Part shown: positions 46,201 to 54,078 of the stretch, piece after piece
How the letters are laid out: the number at the start of each line of letters is the position of its first letter
Position numbering within the stretch: position 1 is the stretch's first letter
DNA from: PoT sp049331405
GTDB lineage: Bacteria; Planctomycetota; Planctomycetia; Isosphaerales; Isosphaeraceae
Reading direction: 5' to 3'
Assembly: GCF_049331405.1 (NCBI RefSeq)
Contig: NZ_CP186274.1
Span: 4,960,001 to 5,024,000, forward strand
DNA: 64,000 nucleotides
The notes under the pieces: model-generated
What the model was told of the DNA's origin: nothing
Seen by the model: the letters and a program-made list of their open reading frames with translations, nothing else
The model's database searches: none
Program-made: the position numbers and the translations under genes

Positions 46201-46328
46201 CGGGCGACCGCGTCATCTGGGCCAACGCCCGCCTCTACCGCCAGCCCGCCCAGGATGCGAAGAAGGCCGAGGCAGGCTCCCCCGATAAGGAGCCGGCGAA
46301 GCTGGCCGAACGTCGAGGCAACCCTTGA
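43299..46328 (+). CDS. Exported NPCBM-domain protein with long Ala/Pro and Lys/Asp/Glu linkers
   Basis: A 1009-residue protein beginning with a hydrophobic signal (MYGATLLMIGLLGAAG). Residues 20-250 form a laminin-G/LamG-like beta region. An Ala/Pro/Val-rich linker follows (about 271-390), then a Lys/Asp/Glu block (about 425-530) made of repeated KKDE, KKEE and PKKD units, then another beta region and, at about 856-987, an NPCBM (novel putative carbohydrate-binding module) domain with AYDRGVAVHSKTVLTYDL and VIWANARLYRQP. It probably binds carbohydrate outside the cell, with the linkers as flexible spacers. The frame opens at 43257, but AGGAGA just before the ATG at 43299 decides the start. 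The next gene begins at the last base of this stop. Confidence 0.87.
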   Translation: MYGATLLMIGLLGAAGPNEYSRSLASKNLDQATLDAEGYGEKKALKREDDGLRITLAPGEAETGWKTPQQLRIGGDFKITANLLIKTLPKPAQEDGVAVGLAIAFQDITQPDLALVRVREPKGAEVYRSVDKGLPNPMMMMQPQFQMMGMFGQPGAPPAKPPRRTFPAAGDAVRLEISREGMNIRLEVLDNVGGRTRYLGQLPLGVNDVASIKVFVANRNGAEAVNVLLRDLAIHADRLTGLGTNVRTVYGNVVYAEPTSIEKGILIVGGQPKAPPAETPKPQDGKTPATPGDKPKPGEPEKKDEAKPAEPAKAAAQLAPAAPAVAVVAVAAPAPAAPAAPGNVVVVAAVPAGGPVVMATPAPAAAPAAPATPGAPAQPNAAAPAEPKAKIPLDELESIRFERTPMMSGRFVGQVNLDLTMPNPNAKKEEPKKDQPTPKPDEAKKDEKKDEPAAKTDDSKKEEPKKDQPEAKKDEAKKDDAKKDEVKKDETKKDEKKDEAKKGEEKKDDAKKEEPKKEAPAEKKKDAPNDALAPPPGTTVNKVPRVYPKKNGIRDLDLFVVGLRPAAIKQVMVTCQTDKGPASWRLDTTDSQDWPLVVRRAGMESFADIYVEPPQGDCFQKDFSVNITYEDGQMGTASIKSTEHTDANLAVDPKAPVPSLPDAWVYLTGDEKFFGKIAGITEDKLQITTPAQDKLDVPLARVVGIHFALLDRKETAEAFAKRLKARVSEDLLLAKSKNGEVVAIAGVLEKTENDKLHFLFQNKSRTLPLKSVEGLVMATRPDLKEPDAVRSTFTLPNGVVLSGRWKDLDTANWKIEMPWGQELKIPATDVQEVRFHGGIVTYLSDLIPSKVEETPFFARRIPYRRDKNLLGEPLKMKGQAYDRGVAVHSKTVLTYDLNRRYNTFESLVGFDDAALSKGRVECHVFADDKEVYANADLRADGAPVPLKLSVAGAEQLRLVIDFGQGQDTGDRVIWANARLYRQPAQDAKKAEAGSPDKEPAKLAERRGNP
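44571..44888 (+). repeat. Lys/Asp/Glu-rich degenerate tandem repeat inside the NPCBM gene
   Basis: About 106 codons composed almost only of Lys, Asp, Glu, Pro and Ala, in imperfect four- to five-residue units (KKDE, KKEE, AKKD). The DNA is markedly purine-rich (AAG/GAC/GAG) and lower in GC than the flanking sequence, making it prone to slippage. A similar but shorter block lies in the next gene. Confidence 0.85.
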
Positions 46329-48064
46329 TGCGGAACCATCTCATGAGGATATCGATGAGCCCGACGTTGGTTCGCGCCTTCACATTCAGCCTGGTTCTCG
46401 GCGCCGGAGTGGCCCGGGGCTTCGAAGAGCCGGCGAAGGCCTCCAGGCCCGCCGCCGAGGAGAAGACGGAGTCGCCGCTCGAGGTCAACGAGTGGTCGGT
46501 CTGGGTGGGCAACCCGGCGCTGACCTCCTGGAACTCGGCTCGTGTCTACAAGAACACGATGCCCGGCGTCGTGGGCACGAGCCGTCCCAAGCTCGACGAG
46601 AAGGAGGCGGCCACGAAGTTCCCAATCGCCCCGATCTCGGTCGTGCAGTTCTTCGGCGAGGCGTGCAAGGACATCGACGTCGACCTGCGCGCCAAGAAGG
46701 GGCTCTTCCTCGCCCACTGGCCCGTCAGCACCGAGCGGAGCGGCCGACTCCAGTGGTTCGGCTCAAGCTTCTCCGCGGAGCCCCCCGCGGATATCCCCCC
46801 GAGCTACCTCCCCGAGAACCACTGGCTCACGAAGCTCCGCGACGACAAATCCTCGCTCTTCCTCAAGTTCGAGAACCACTACGACCGCTTCGTCGCCTAC
46901 GACTCCGAGCTGAACCTGACGATCCCCCTCCGCCTCCGCGGCGGGCCCGACGAATACACGCTTCAAAACCTGACCAATCGTCGCCTCATCGACATCGCCG
47001 TGATCGCCCCCACCGACGACGGCATCCGCGTTGGCTGGCTCGACACTTTGCCCTCGGCCTCCACGGATGACGCCGACAAGGAGAAGGATAAAGAAAAGGC
47101 GAAAGATAAAGACAAGGACAAGCCTTCAGATAAAGAGAAGGCCGACGCCATCTTCAATGAGGCCGAGGAGAAGGAGAAAGACAAGGATAAGCCGAAGGAT
47201 AAGGACAAGGAGGAAGAGATCCCCCCCCTGCCCGCCGAAGGGGACGCGACCATCAAGGCCCGAGTCGATCAGCTCCTCAACCGCCCCGTCACGGTGACGG
47301 TCCAGCAGGCCCCTCGCAAGAGCATCCTCGACCTCATCACGGGACAGATCCGCCTCCGCTACGATGTCGACGATAAGACTCTGGCCAAGGATGGCATCGA
47401 CCTGAGCCAGCCCGCGAACATGCAGGCCAACAACCTCCCCGCTCGTGACGCCCTCGCCGACATCCTCGGGTCCGCGAACCTGAGCTATCGCGTCACCGAG
47501 GACGGCAGCCTCTACGTCAGCACAGCCGCACGGCTCGCCGAGGACTCGGGCAAGAAAGGGGGCGTCATCGAAGGCCCCCCCGTCAAGCTCGGCATGTCTC
47601 AGCCGATCAAGCCGACGCACACCTCCTTCAAGGAGGTCACGCGCGACGCCTTCTCCCGACGGCTCGCCAGCCAGGGATTGAAGCCCCAGGTGATCCAGAC
47701 GATCCTCGATCAGTACGGCAAGAGCCTCTTCGAGCCCGGCGAGTTGATCGTCCTGGCCCACCTCCCTCGCGAGACGATCGACGAGGCGGTGCTCCTGGAC
47801 GTCTTCCCGGCTCCCAAGAAGATGGTGCGGACGGCGATGCTCGTCGTGCACGGCGTCGACCCGAGGCTCCAGGATCGGGCCAGGGTCCTCGTCCAGCAAC
47901 TCGGCGACGACTCCGCCAAGGCTCGGGAAACCGCCGAGGGGAAGCTATTCGACCTCGGCCCCGTCGCCGTCCCCGTCCTGGAAGAAGCACTCACGAACAA
48001 GGACATCGAGATCGTCTTCCGCGCCGAGCGGCTCCTGCTTCGACTCAACCGCAACGTCCCCTGA
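46328..48064 (+). CDS. Exported protein with STN-like domain and Lys/Asp linker
   Basis: A 578-residue exported protein with a hydrophobic segment (about 15-32, FTFSLVLGAGVARG) as a signal. Residues 40-240 are beta-rich; about 249-300 are an Asp/Lys/Glu tract (KDKDKDKPSDKEK, EKDKDKPKDKDKEEE); 315-400 show an STN-like fold (secretin and TonB N-terminal domain) with SILDLITGQIRLRYDVDD and NLPARDALADILGSANLSYRV. The C terminus is helical. STN modules bind ligands in the periplasm, but no secretin barrel is attached. The ATG at 46328 shares a base with the previous stop (TGATG), so coupling is likely; an ATG at 46355 has a better AGGA site and would remove nine residues. Confidence 0.8.
   Translation: MRNHLMRISMSPTLVRAFTFSLVLGAGVARGFEEPAKASRPAAEEKTESPLEVNEWSVWVGNPALTSWNSARVYKNTMPGVVGTSRPKLDEKEAATKFPIAPISVVQFFGEACKDIDVDLRAKKGLFLAHWPVSTERSGRLQWFGSSFSAEPPADIPPSYLPENHWLTKLRDDKSSLFLKFENHYDRFVAYDSELNLTIPLRLRGGPDEYTLQNLTNRRLIDIAVIAPTDDGIRVGWLDTLPSASTDDADKEKDKEKAKDKDKDKPSDKEKADAIFNEAEEKEKDKDKPKDKDKEEEIPPLPAEGDATIKARVDQLLNRPVTVTVQQAPRKSILDLITGQIRLRYDVDDKTLAKDGIDLSQPANMQANNLPARDALADILGSANLSYRVTEDGSLYVSTAARLAEDSGKKGGVIEGPPVKLGMSQPIKPTHTSFKEVTRDAFSRRLASQGLKPQVIQTILDQYGKSLFEPGELIVLAHLPRETIDEAVLLDVFPAPKKMVRTAMLVVHGVDPRLQDRARVLVQQLGDDSAKARETAEGKLFDLGPVAVPVLEEALTNKDIEIVFRAERLLLRLNRNVP
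47074..47226 (+). repeat. Lys/Asp/Glu-rich repeat tract inside the STN-domain gene
   Basis: About 50 codons of KDK/EKD/DKEK units with AAG, AAA and GAC/GAT codons. It parallels the block in the adjacent NPCBM gene, so the two exported proteins share the same kind of charged spacer. Confidence 0.75.
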
Positions 48065-48096
48065 TCGCGGGAACATGCGTCGAGGTTTCAACATGA

Positions 48097-48135
48097 AAGG
48101 CCGTCGTGTCCACTCTGGGCGAACACGACGGCCTT
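48097..48135. terminator. Bidirectional terminator between convergent genes
   Basis: A perfect 13-bp inverted repeat, AAGGCCGTCGTGT (48097-48109) and ACACGACGGCCTT (48123-48135), with a 13-base loop. It sits between the stop at 48064 (plus) and the stop at 48162 (minus). On the minus strand the stem ends in CCTTT and could serve both genes. Confidence 0.7.
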
Positions 48136-48161
48136 CGCTCTTGCCGATGGAACCATGCCGA

Positions 48162-49415
48162 TCAGCCGATCGATTTCGTGGACTTGAGGATTGGCGCCGG
48201 GGCGAAGTGGCCGGCCAAGAGCCTGTCGGCGTCGGCGTTGAACCAGCCCTTGAGCACGGCGGCGTAGACGGATCGGAAATCGGTCTTGAAGATCAGATCC
48301 CCTTCCGCATCCATCGTCTTCAGCTCGGGTCGGCCGCCGTGAAGGCCCGGGAGGATGTTCCCGCCGGTCAGGAACATGACGTTGGAGGTGCCGTGGTCGG
48401 TCCCCCCCGACTTATTCTCGGCAACCCGTCGGCCAAACTCGGAGAAGGTCATCACGAGGGTACGGTCAAGGTGCCCGCGCAACTCGAGGTCCCGATGGAA
48501 GGTTGAGAGCCCCTGGCTCAACTCCTGGAGCAAGGCGGCATGCCGATTGGACTGGGCGGCGTGCGTGTCGAAGCCGCCGAGCGAGACGTAGTAGACCCGC
48601 GTGGGGATCTCGGCCGCGATCATGTCGGCAATCAGCTTGAGCGACTGCGAGAACTCGAACGGGGCGTAGGAGACCGCCGGCTTCGCATCGCGGGCCACCT
48701 CCTTGAGCCGCTTCGCCAGGGCGAGCGTTTCGTTGGCCGAGCGCTGGACGAAGTCGAGCGCATCGATCCCCATCGGCTCGACCCGATTCATCCCCTCGAT
48801 CCCGGAGCCGACGACCCCACCGGTGGGCCAGTCGAGGATCGCCGGGTTCGCCAGCGTGACCGCCCGAGGATTCGTGCTCGAGAAGGTCTGCGCGGGTCGT
48901 TCGCCGAGTTGCAGACCGAGTACCGGGGAACGCACATTCGTGCATTCGTTGTCGAAGTAGCGGCCCAGCCACCCGCTCGTCCACATGGCCTCGCTGGATG
49001 AGCCCGTCTCCCAGATCTCCGACGAGCGGAAGTGGGAGCGGTCGGGGTTGGGATATCCCACATCCTGCACCACCGCGAGTTGGCCCTTGTCGAGCATGTT
49101 CCTCAGCTCGACCATCTCATGGTGAAAACCCAAATAATCGTCGATCTTGAGCACCTTCTTGGCGTCGATCGCAAGCTTGGGCCTGGCCTTGTAATAGGCG
49201 TCGTCGCCGTGGGGAATCAGGGTGTTGAGCCCGTCGTTGCCGCCGGCCAACTGCACGACGACGAGCACTCGGTCATCGTCGAGGCCCGGGATCGGCTTCG
49301 CCGGATTCGCGAAGGCCGAGGCCGTCCGGCCCAGGAACGTGGGGACGGTCGCCGTGAGCGCCGTCAGCCCGGCCCCGCGCCGGAGGAACTGTCGTCGGCC
49401 CATCTGGATCATCAT
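48162..49415 (-). CDS. DUF1501 exported protein (twin-arginine signal)
   Basis: A 417-residue protein with a twin-arginine signal (GRRQFLRRGAGLTALTATVP) and the DUF1501 pattern: VLVVVQLAGGNDGLNTLIPH near the start, then SLGGFDTHAAQ and VMTFSEFGRRVAENKSGGTDHG toward the end. The fold belongs to the alkaline-phosphatase-like superfamily; the conserved acidic and His residues suggest metal binding. It is paired with DUF1800 in most planctomycetes, with no firm function. The frame starts at an ATG pair (49410-49415) with AAGGA upstream. It follows the DUF1800 gene by 47 bases on the same strand. Confidence 0.93.
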   Translation of the reverse strand: MMIQMGRRQFLRRGAGLTALTATVPTFLGRTASAFANPAKPIPGLDDDRVLVVVQLAGGNDGLNTLIPHGDDAYYKARPKLAIDAKKVLKIDDYLGFHHEMVELRNMLDKGQLAVVQDVGYPNPDRSHFRSSEIWETGSSSEAMWTSGWLGRYFDNECTNVRSPVLGLQLGERPAQTFSSTNPRAVTLANPAILDWPTGGVVGSGIEGMNRVEPMGIDALDFVQRSANETLALAKRLKEVARDAKPAVSYAPFEFSQSLKLIADMIAAEIPTRVYYVSLGGFDTHAAQSNRHAALLQELSQGLSTFHRDLELRGHLDRTLVMTFSEFGRRVAENKSGGTDHGTSNVMFLTGGNILPGLHGGRPELKTMDAEGDLIFKTDFRSVYAAVLKGWFNADADRLLAGHFAPAPILKSTKSIG

Positions 49416-49462
49416 CGGATATCGTCCTTATACGTCAAAGCGTTGTGGTTCGAAGGAGGCAA

Positions 49463-51046
49463 TCAGGCGAGCTGGTATTCCGGCGACGCCAGGATCAGCC
49501 GCACGACGAGGGCGGGTCGCTCGGCCGGCGCGGTATCAACGCACGCGGTAATGAGAGCCTGTCGGGCCGAGGGACGGACCTTCGTCACGACGAGCCGAAG
49601 CAGGAGATCATCGACCAGGCCCGCGGGCTCCGAAGGGTTTCCGCCCGGGAAGAGGGTCTCGGCGCGGAACCGGCATTTCAGGCCGTCCTTCTCGCGCTCG
49701 GCCCGGCGTTCGGCCATCGACGACTCCAGGCGGGCCATCATCGCCGGCCCCTGGGTTGTATCGCGCGAGATGGCGAGGAAGCGGCTGAACCCGAGCGGTT
49801 CGAGCCCCTCGGGCAACTTCCCTTCGAGAAGGGCCTCGGGCAGGTGATAACGCACGGCCAGGGTCCCCGCGCCGATCCACGTCTTGCCCCCGGGCCAACC
49901 CTTGACGTTCGGCGGGTTGAAGAGCTCCTGTCCCATCGCCGCAGTAAGCTGCGCCAGGCTCGGGGTCACCGTGACCTCGAGCTTGAGTTGTCGGCAGGCC
50001 CCCACCAAAAGGCGGATCGGGCTCTTGATCTGCGAGCCACGCGAGGCCTCGGAGTAGAACTCGGGCGAGGTAAAGAGGACGCGCAAGACCTCGCTGATCT
50101 CTCCGCGCGTCTCCTCGAAGGCCGTCGCCATCCGTTCGCGGAGGGTTCCGTCAGGGTCGGCGGCCCCGAAGAAGTCGACGAGCTTGCCGGAGATGAGGCG
50201 AGCCGTGGAACGCTGGCGTGAGACGATGGCGATGACATCGTCGAGTTCGAAGTGGCCCGACTCACCGAGGATCGTCTTGACTTCGGGGTCGTGCTGATCG
50301 GGTAGGAACGTGGCGACGATTCCGTCGCGGGCGAAGTCGCGCGGGGTGTCGGGAGCCGATCGACGGGTCATCGGCGTGCCGCGAGGGGCGTCGAGCGTCC
50401 AGCCGGTCAGGGCTCGAGCGGTGGCCTTGACGTCGGGCTCGGTGTAGTTGCCGATCCCCATCGTGAAGAGCTCGAACAACTCGCGAGCGAAGTTCTCGTT
50501 CGCCTTGAGCTTGTCGCTCCCTTCGAGGTCGAGATACATCATCATCGCCGGGTCGACGGCTACCTCGCGGAGCAAGGTGCGGAAGCAGCCCAGGGCATTG
50601 CGTCGCAGCGTCGCGTTCTGCTGGTAGATCGCCTGCGAGATCATCACCTTGTCGGTGGCCGTGGCGAAGTGCCCGTGCCAGAAGAGGGTCAGCACCTCGC
50701 GCAGCGGATGAGGCGCGGCGATCATGTGGCCGAGCCACCAGCAGCGGAGGTCATTGAGCTCGACGGCATAGCGCCTGCGGGTCGTGCGATGCGCCTCGGC
50801 CGCACGCTCTCGGGGCGTGTCGGCGAAGCGCCGCTCGGTGTTGATCCAGGGGTCCTTGATCCAGTCGGGGGCTACGGGAGGATCGGCCGCGGAGGCCTCG
50901 TCGAGCAGTCGGGCCACGGCCTCGTGGAGGGGCATCGCGGCGAACCGGGCCACGTCTTCGGGGGTTCCGCCGAAACCGGCCCGGCTCAGGAGGTGGGCCG
51001 AGGCGCCTGAATCCCAGGCCGGAGCCTCGTCACTTCGTCGTTTCAT
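49463..51046 (-). CDS. DUF1800 protein
   Basis: A 527-residue DUF1800 member. The N terminus carries HLLSRAGFGGTPEDVARFAA, and the core contains LTLFWHGHFAT, NENFARELFELFTMGIGNYT and ALTGWTLD, all typical of the family. No signal peptide is apparent, although DUF1501, its partner, is exported through Tat. GAGGA lies eight bases before the ATG at 51046. Gene order DUF1559-DUF1800-DUF1501 with gaps of 49 and 47 bases suggests one transcript. No enzymatic function is established; the pair is often linked to surface or extracellular processing. Confidence 0.93.
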   Translation of the reverse strand: MKRRSDEAPAWDSGASAHLLSRAGFGGTPEDVARFAAMPLHEAVARLLDEASAADPPVAPDWIKDPWINTERRFADTPRERAAEAHRTTRRRYAVELNDLRCWWLGHMIAAPHPLREVLTLFWHGHFATATDKVMISQAIYQQNATLRRNALGCFRTLLREVAVDPAMMMYLDLEGSDKLKANENFARELFELFTMGIGNYTEPDVKATARALTGWTLDAPRGTPMTRRSAPDTPRDFARDGIVATFLPDQHDPEVKTILGESGHFELDDVIAIVSRQRSTARLISGKLVDFFGAADPDGTLRERMATAFEETRGEISEVLRVLFTSPEFYSEASRGSQIKSPIRLLVGACRQLKLEVTVTPSLAQLTAAMGQELFNPPNVKGWPGGKTWIGAGTLAVRYHLPEALLEGKLPEGLEPLGFSRFLAISRDTTQGPAMMARLESSMAERRAEREKDGLKCRFRAETLFPGGNPSEPAGLVDDLLLRLVVTKVRPSARQALITACVDTAPAERPALVVRLILASPEYQLA

Positions 51047-51095
51047 CGTCGCTTCCTCGTCACGGTCGCATCTATGGTCGATGATTCACGCAAAT

Positions 51096-52109
51096 TTACA
51101 TGGAATCTGCCGAGATCACCTCGTTGCCGGCCCTCGTGGCCAGGGCCCGCCAGGTGGCAAGGCTTATCGAATCCTTGATGAACTTGACGCTGCCATCTCC
51201 CATCAGCACGAGCACGCCGCCGGGGTGCGGACCCCTGGCCGCGAGCCAGCCGAAGCCGTGGCCATAGACGTCGGGGATCTTGCTGTTCGGGGTGGCATAG
51301 GCGTTGAAGCCGGCCATCGCCTCCGTCCCGACGATCCAGGCGGCTCCACGGGTGCCGCTCCATGAGGTCGCGCCTACGGCCAAAGTCGCGAGGTCGGGAT
51401 TGTCCATCGCCGGGCTGTATCCGCCGGGAGCGACCTTGAGGGGCGAGACTTTCGATGCAATGTTCACGATCTGCCTCGACCGATCCTGGGGGATCGGACC
51501 CGTCGTGTCCTGGCCGGCGCCGAGGAGGCACTGGGACATGAACATGGTGCTCGATGTCCCGTCGGTGATGCTGGCGATCCTCGTGGCGGAGTTATTCCAG
51601 AAGACGCCGTCGGTCGGGTATCGGATGTCGTAGTAAGTGCCGGTCCCGCTCCCCGCGTTGGCGACGTAGCCCGTGCCGGCGGTGGCCGTGTTGAAGTAGT
51701 AGTTCGGGTAGCGAGGGCTCTGGCCGTCGCTCGGGCAGACGAATGCGGCGACCAGCGTATTGGCCGAGGTCGTCTGCGCGGGGGTGAAGGCGAAGACCGG
51801 CGGCGTGGTCGTCACCGGCAGGCTGAAATTCATCATGTTCAGCACGCCGACCTGCTCCATGAAAGGCAGGATCCGGGCATGCACCGAGAACCCCGTCCCG
51901 GACGACCCGCCGTGGCCGGGGAAACATCCATGGGCGCTCTCATAATTATGCAAGGCCAGGCCCATCTGCTTCAGGTTGTTAGTGCTCGCCATCCTGCGGC
52001 TGGCCTCCCGAGCCGCCTGAACCGCGGGGAGCAACAGTGCGATCAAGACAGCGATGATCGCGATCACGACCAGTAATTCAATCAGCGTAAATGCACGTCT
52101 TTGCATCAT
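51096..52109 (-). CDS. DUF1559 protein with type IV pilin-like N terminus
   Basis: A 337-residue protein with a class III signal (MMQRRAFTLIELLVVIAII), where cleavage would fall after Ala6 instead of the usual Gly, and the DUF1559 pattern (REASRRMASTNNLKQMGLAL). The C terminus carries HPGGVLVLMGDGSVKFI. It is a paralogue of the protein at 9746-10888, but the two differ in the middle region. It is the probable first gene of the DUF1559-DUF1800-DUF1501 group. The ATG pair at 52104-52109 gives the start. Note the Ala at the pre-cleavage position, which prepilin peptidases usually accept less well than Gly. Confidence 0.92.
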   Translation of the reverse strand: MMQRRAFTLIELLVVIAIIAVLIALLLPAVQAAREASRRMASTNNLKQMGLALHNYESAHGCFPGHGGSSGTGFSVHARILPFMEQVGVLNMMNFSLPVTTTPPVFAFTPAQTTSANTLVAAFVCPSDGQSPRYPNYYFNTATAGTGYVANAGSGTGTYYDIRYPTDGVFWNNSATRIASITDGTSSTMFMSQCLLGAGQDTTGPIPQDRSRQIVNIASKVSPLKVAPGGYSPAMDNPDLATLAVGATSWSGTRGAAWIVGTEAMAGFNAYATPNSKIPDVYGHGFGWLAARGPHPGGVLVLMGDGSVKFIKDSISLATWRALATRAGNEVISADSM

Positions 52110-52478
52110 TGGCTCTCATTCGTGGGAGCGATTCGGCTATTTTCATCAATAGCCGGTCGGCAATTGGCCCGCATCTCGAAATTCGGCGCCTGCTCTCCGC
52201 CCCTCCGTGTGTGTTCGTATTCGAGAGGTCGGCGAGTCTTCGCGAGACCCATCGACTGAACCGACGCCGGCGATTCCTGCGGGCCTCGGACGCGTGATTC
52301 ACTCGATGATTGCTGGGGCTGGGCAAACCGTCCGCGGTCCCTCCCCGAAGGAAGTGCCGGAGCAACGGCGACGGTTCCCGGTTCGGGCTGAAACGAAAAA
52401 GGCCTGGCCCAGGATGAATTCCCGGCCAGGCCTCTCACCATTTTTCAATTTCATGCTGATCTTTATAGATTCTATAGA
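52110..52478. other. Intergenic region with a terminator and a promoter for the DUF1559 group
   Basis: About 370 bases downstream of the permease gene and upstream of the DUF1559 gene, both on the minus strand. The right end contains the terminator at 52400-52433. No gene; a moderately AT-rich stretch (52120-52160) could include the promoter. Confidence 0.4.
52400..52433 (-). terminator. Rho-independent terminator of the permease operon
   Basis: A 10-bp inverted repeat AGGCCTGGCC (52400-52409) and GGCCAGGCCT (52424-52433), 46 bases beyond the permease stop. On the minus strand the stem is directly followed by TTTTTCGTTTC, a good uridine tract. This closes the DUF58-transglutaminase-MoxR-permease unit. 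Confidence 0.85.
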
Positions 52479-54059
52479 TCAATGAATTCCGTATGCCACT
52501 TTGCATCGGTCGTAGACGGTCTGGAGCTTGGCGAACAGCACGCGGGCCTCGTCCCGGCGGCTCTCCTGGGTGACGATCCGGAGTTCCTGGATCCCCTGCC
52601 GCAGCTCGCTCGTCAGGCGGCGAGCCTCGGCCCCCGGAGTCGACAGCCGGATGATTGCCCCGGTTGACAATTTGCCGGCCTGCCTGTCCCAGAGGTCGAG
52701 GTGGTGCAGCGGGGCCGAGAGCGACGTCGCACTCAATTCGCCATAGAAGTCAGCCTTGATGATTTGCATGTCCCGGAAGGCCTCGGCCGGCGAAGGGAAA
52801 TACGCATACGACCCGGCCATGACGATCCCGGCGACGCAGAAAACCCCGACCGAGGAGGCGAACCGAGGCGGCAGCGGACGGTTCCAGATCGGGGTGCCGA
52901 CGAGGGTCTCGGCCTCTTCCACGGCCGGTTCCTCCGTCGTCAGGAAGGCCTCGAAACGCCCGCGTTCTCCGATCGCCCGGAGAGCAAGACCGGCGAGCAC
53001 GAGTGCCGCCAGGAACCCGGTCGTCATCCAGTGGAATGTGCTCACTTTTTCAAGATACGCGGGCAGGCCCTGAGTCAAGGCGTCGATCCCTCGATAGCCT
53101 TCTGCCGAGTTGCCCAGGATGGCGAAGTGGTCGTTGTCGTCATTCGCCGTGCCGACAGCCGGGATCCAGCCATCGACGGCGTAGGCGACGGCCAGCGTCG
53201 TGCCGAGAAGCAAGCCCATCCACGTCAGGACGATGCGACGCCCATACGAACGCCAGATCCATCGGACGTGCCCCAGACTCATCCCCACCCCGAGGGCGAC
53301 GAGCACGAACATGGCCCCGGCCGACTGGCGAAACTTGAGCATCTCGGGGACCATCGCGATCCCCTGGTCGGGGCCGACGTAAGCCAAGGGGGCGACGAGC
53401 ATCATGCGAGGGATCGCGAGCGGATCCCCCGTCGTCATCGAGGTGGCAAGATATGGAGCCGTGAACAGGGATGTCACCACGCCCGCCCCGAGGATGCCGA
53501 TGAGGATGTTCCCCGCAGAAGGCCCAGTTGCCTCGCGCGCCGCATGGACACCAGCCGCCATCACGCGGAGCAGGCCCTTCGCCGGCACGCTCCCGACCTC
53601 ATCCGGGGTCGCCTCATCGAAGTCTTCCTCAGGCGCCAAATGCCCCAACGCCACCCCGACGCCCACCGAGACGACGAACGCCCCGCCGATGAGGACGAGC
53701 AGCACCTTGGGGCCGAGGTACGACATGCCATAGACGAGGGAGATGGGGTTGAGCATGGGCGTCGCCAGGGCAAACGTCAGGATCGCGGCCCGGCTCACGC
53801 GTGCCCGCCGAAGCTCCCGGATCACCGGCAGCACGCCCAGGGAGCAGACGGGCAAGAGCGTCGTCGCGGCGACCCAGGCGCGGATTGGTCCTGACCATCT
53901 CCCGAAGCCGAAGACGCGCCGCAAGGACTCCGGCTTCACCATCGCGCGGATGGCCCCGGCCGTGAGGAGGCCGATCACGACGTAGAGGGACGACTCCACG
54001 ACGACCTGGATTATGCGGATGATCACGCCGCCGAGGATGATGAGGGGCGAATGCGTCAC
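52479..54059 (-). CDS. Permease of the YraQ/ArsP (DUF318) type
   Basis: A 526-residue membrane protein with about eight to ten hydrophobic segments. The signature PVCSLGVLPVIRELRRARV with ALATPMLNPISLVYGMSYLG and, later, GPSAGNILIGILGAGVVTSL fits the YraQ/ArsP permease family, whose members move small anions or organic molecules (ArsP exports organoarsenicals). A long C-terminal extension (from about 430) is outside the membrane and helical. The substrate is unknown, and no arsR-type gene is nearby. The frame opens inside the MoxR gene, but the GTG at 54059 has AGGAG nine bases upstream. It lies 19 bases downstream of MoxR and is the last gene of this unit. Confidence 0.88.
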   Translation of the reverse strand: MTHSPLIILGGVIIRIIQVVVESSLYVVIGLLTAGAIRAMVKPESLRRVFGFGRWSGPIRAWVAATTLLPVCSLGVLPVIRELRRARVSRAAILTFALATPMLNPISLVYGMSYLGPKVLLVLIGGAFVVSVGVGVALGHLAPEEDFDEATPDEVGSVPAKGLLRVMAAGVHAAREATGPSAGNILIGILGAGVVTSLFTAPYLATSMTTGDPLAIPRMMLVAPLAYVGPDQGIAMVPEMLKFRQSAGAMFVLVALGVGMSLGHVRWIWRSYGRRIVLTWMGLLLGTTLAVAYAVDGWIPAVGTANDDNDHFAILGNSAEGYRGIDALTQGLPAYLEKVSTFHWMTTGFLAALVLAGLALRAIGERGRFEAFLTTEEPAVEEAETLVGTPIWNRPLPPRFASSVGVFCVAGIVMAGSYAYFPSPAEAFRDMQIIKADFYGELSATSLSAPLHHLDLWDRQAGKLSTGAIIRLSTPGAEARRLTSELRQGIQELRIVTQESRRDEARVLFAKLQTVYDRCKVAYGIH

Positions 54060-54078
54060 GAGAGTAGGCTCCTGATCG

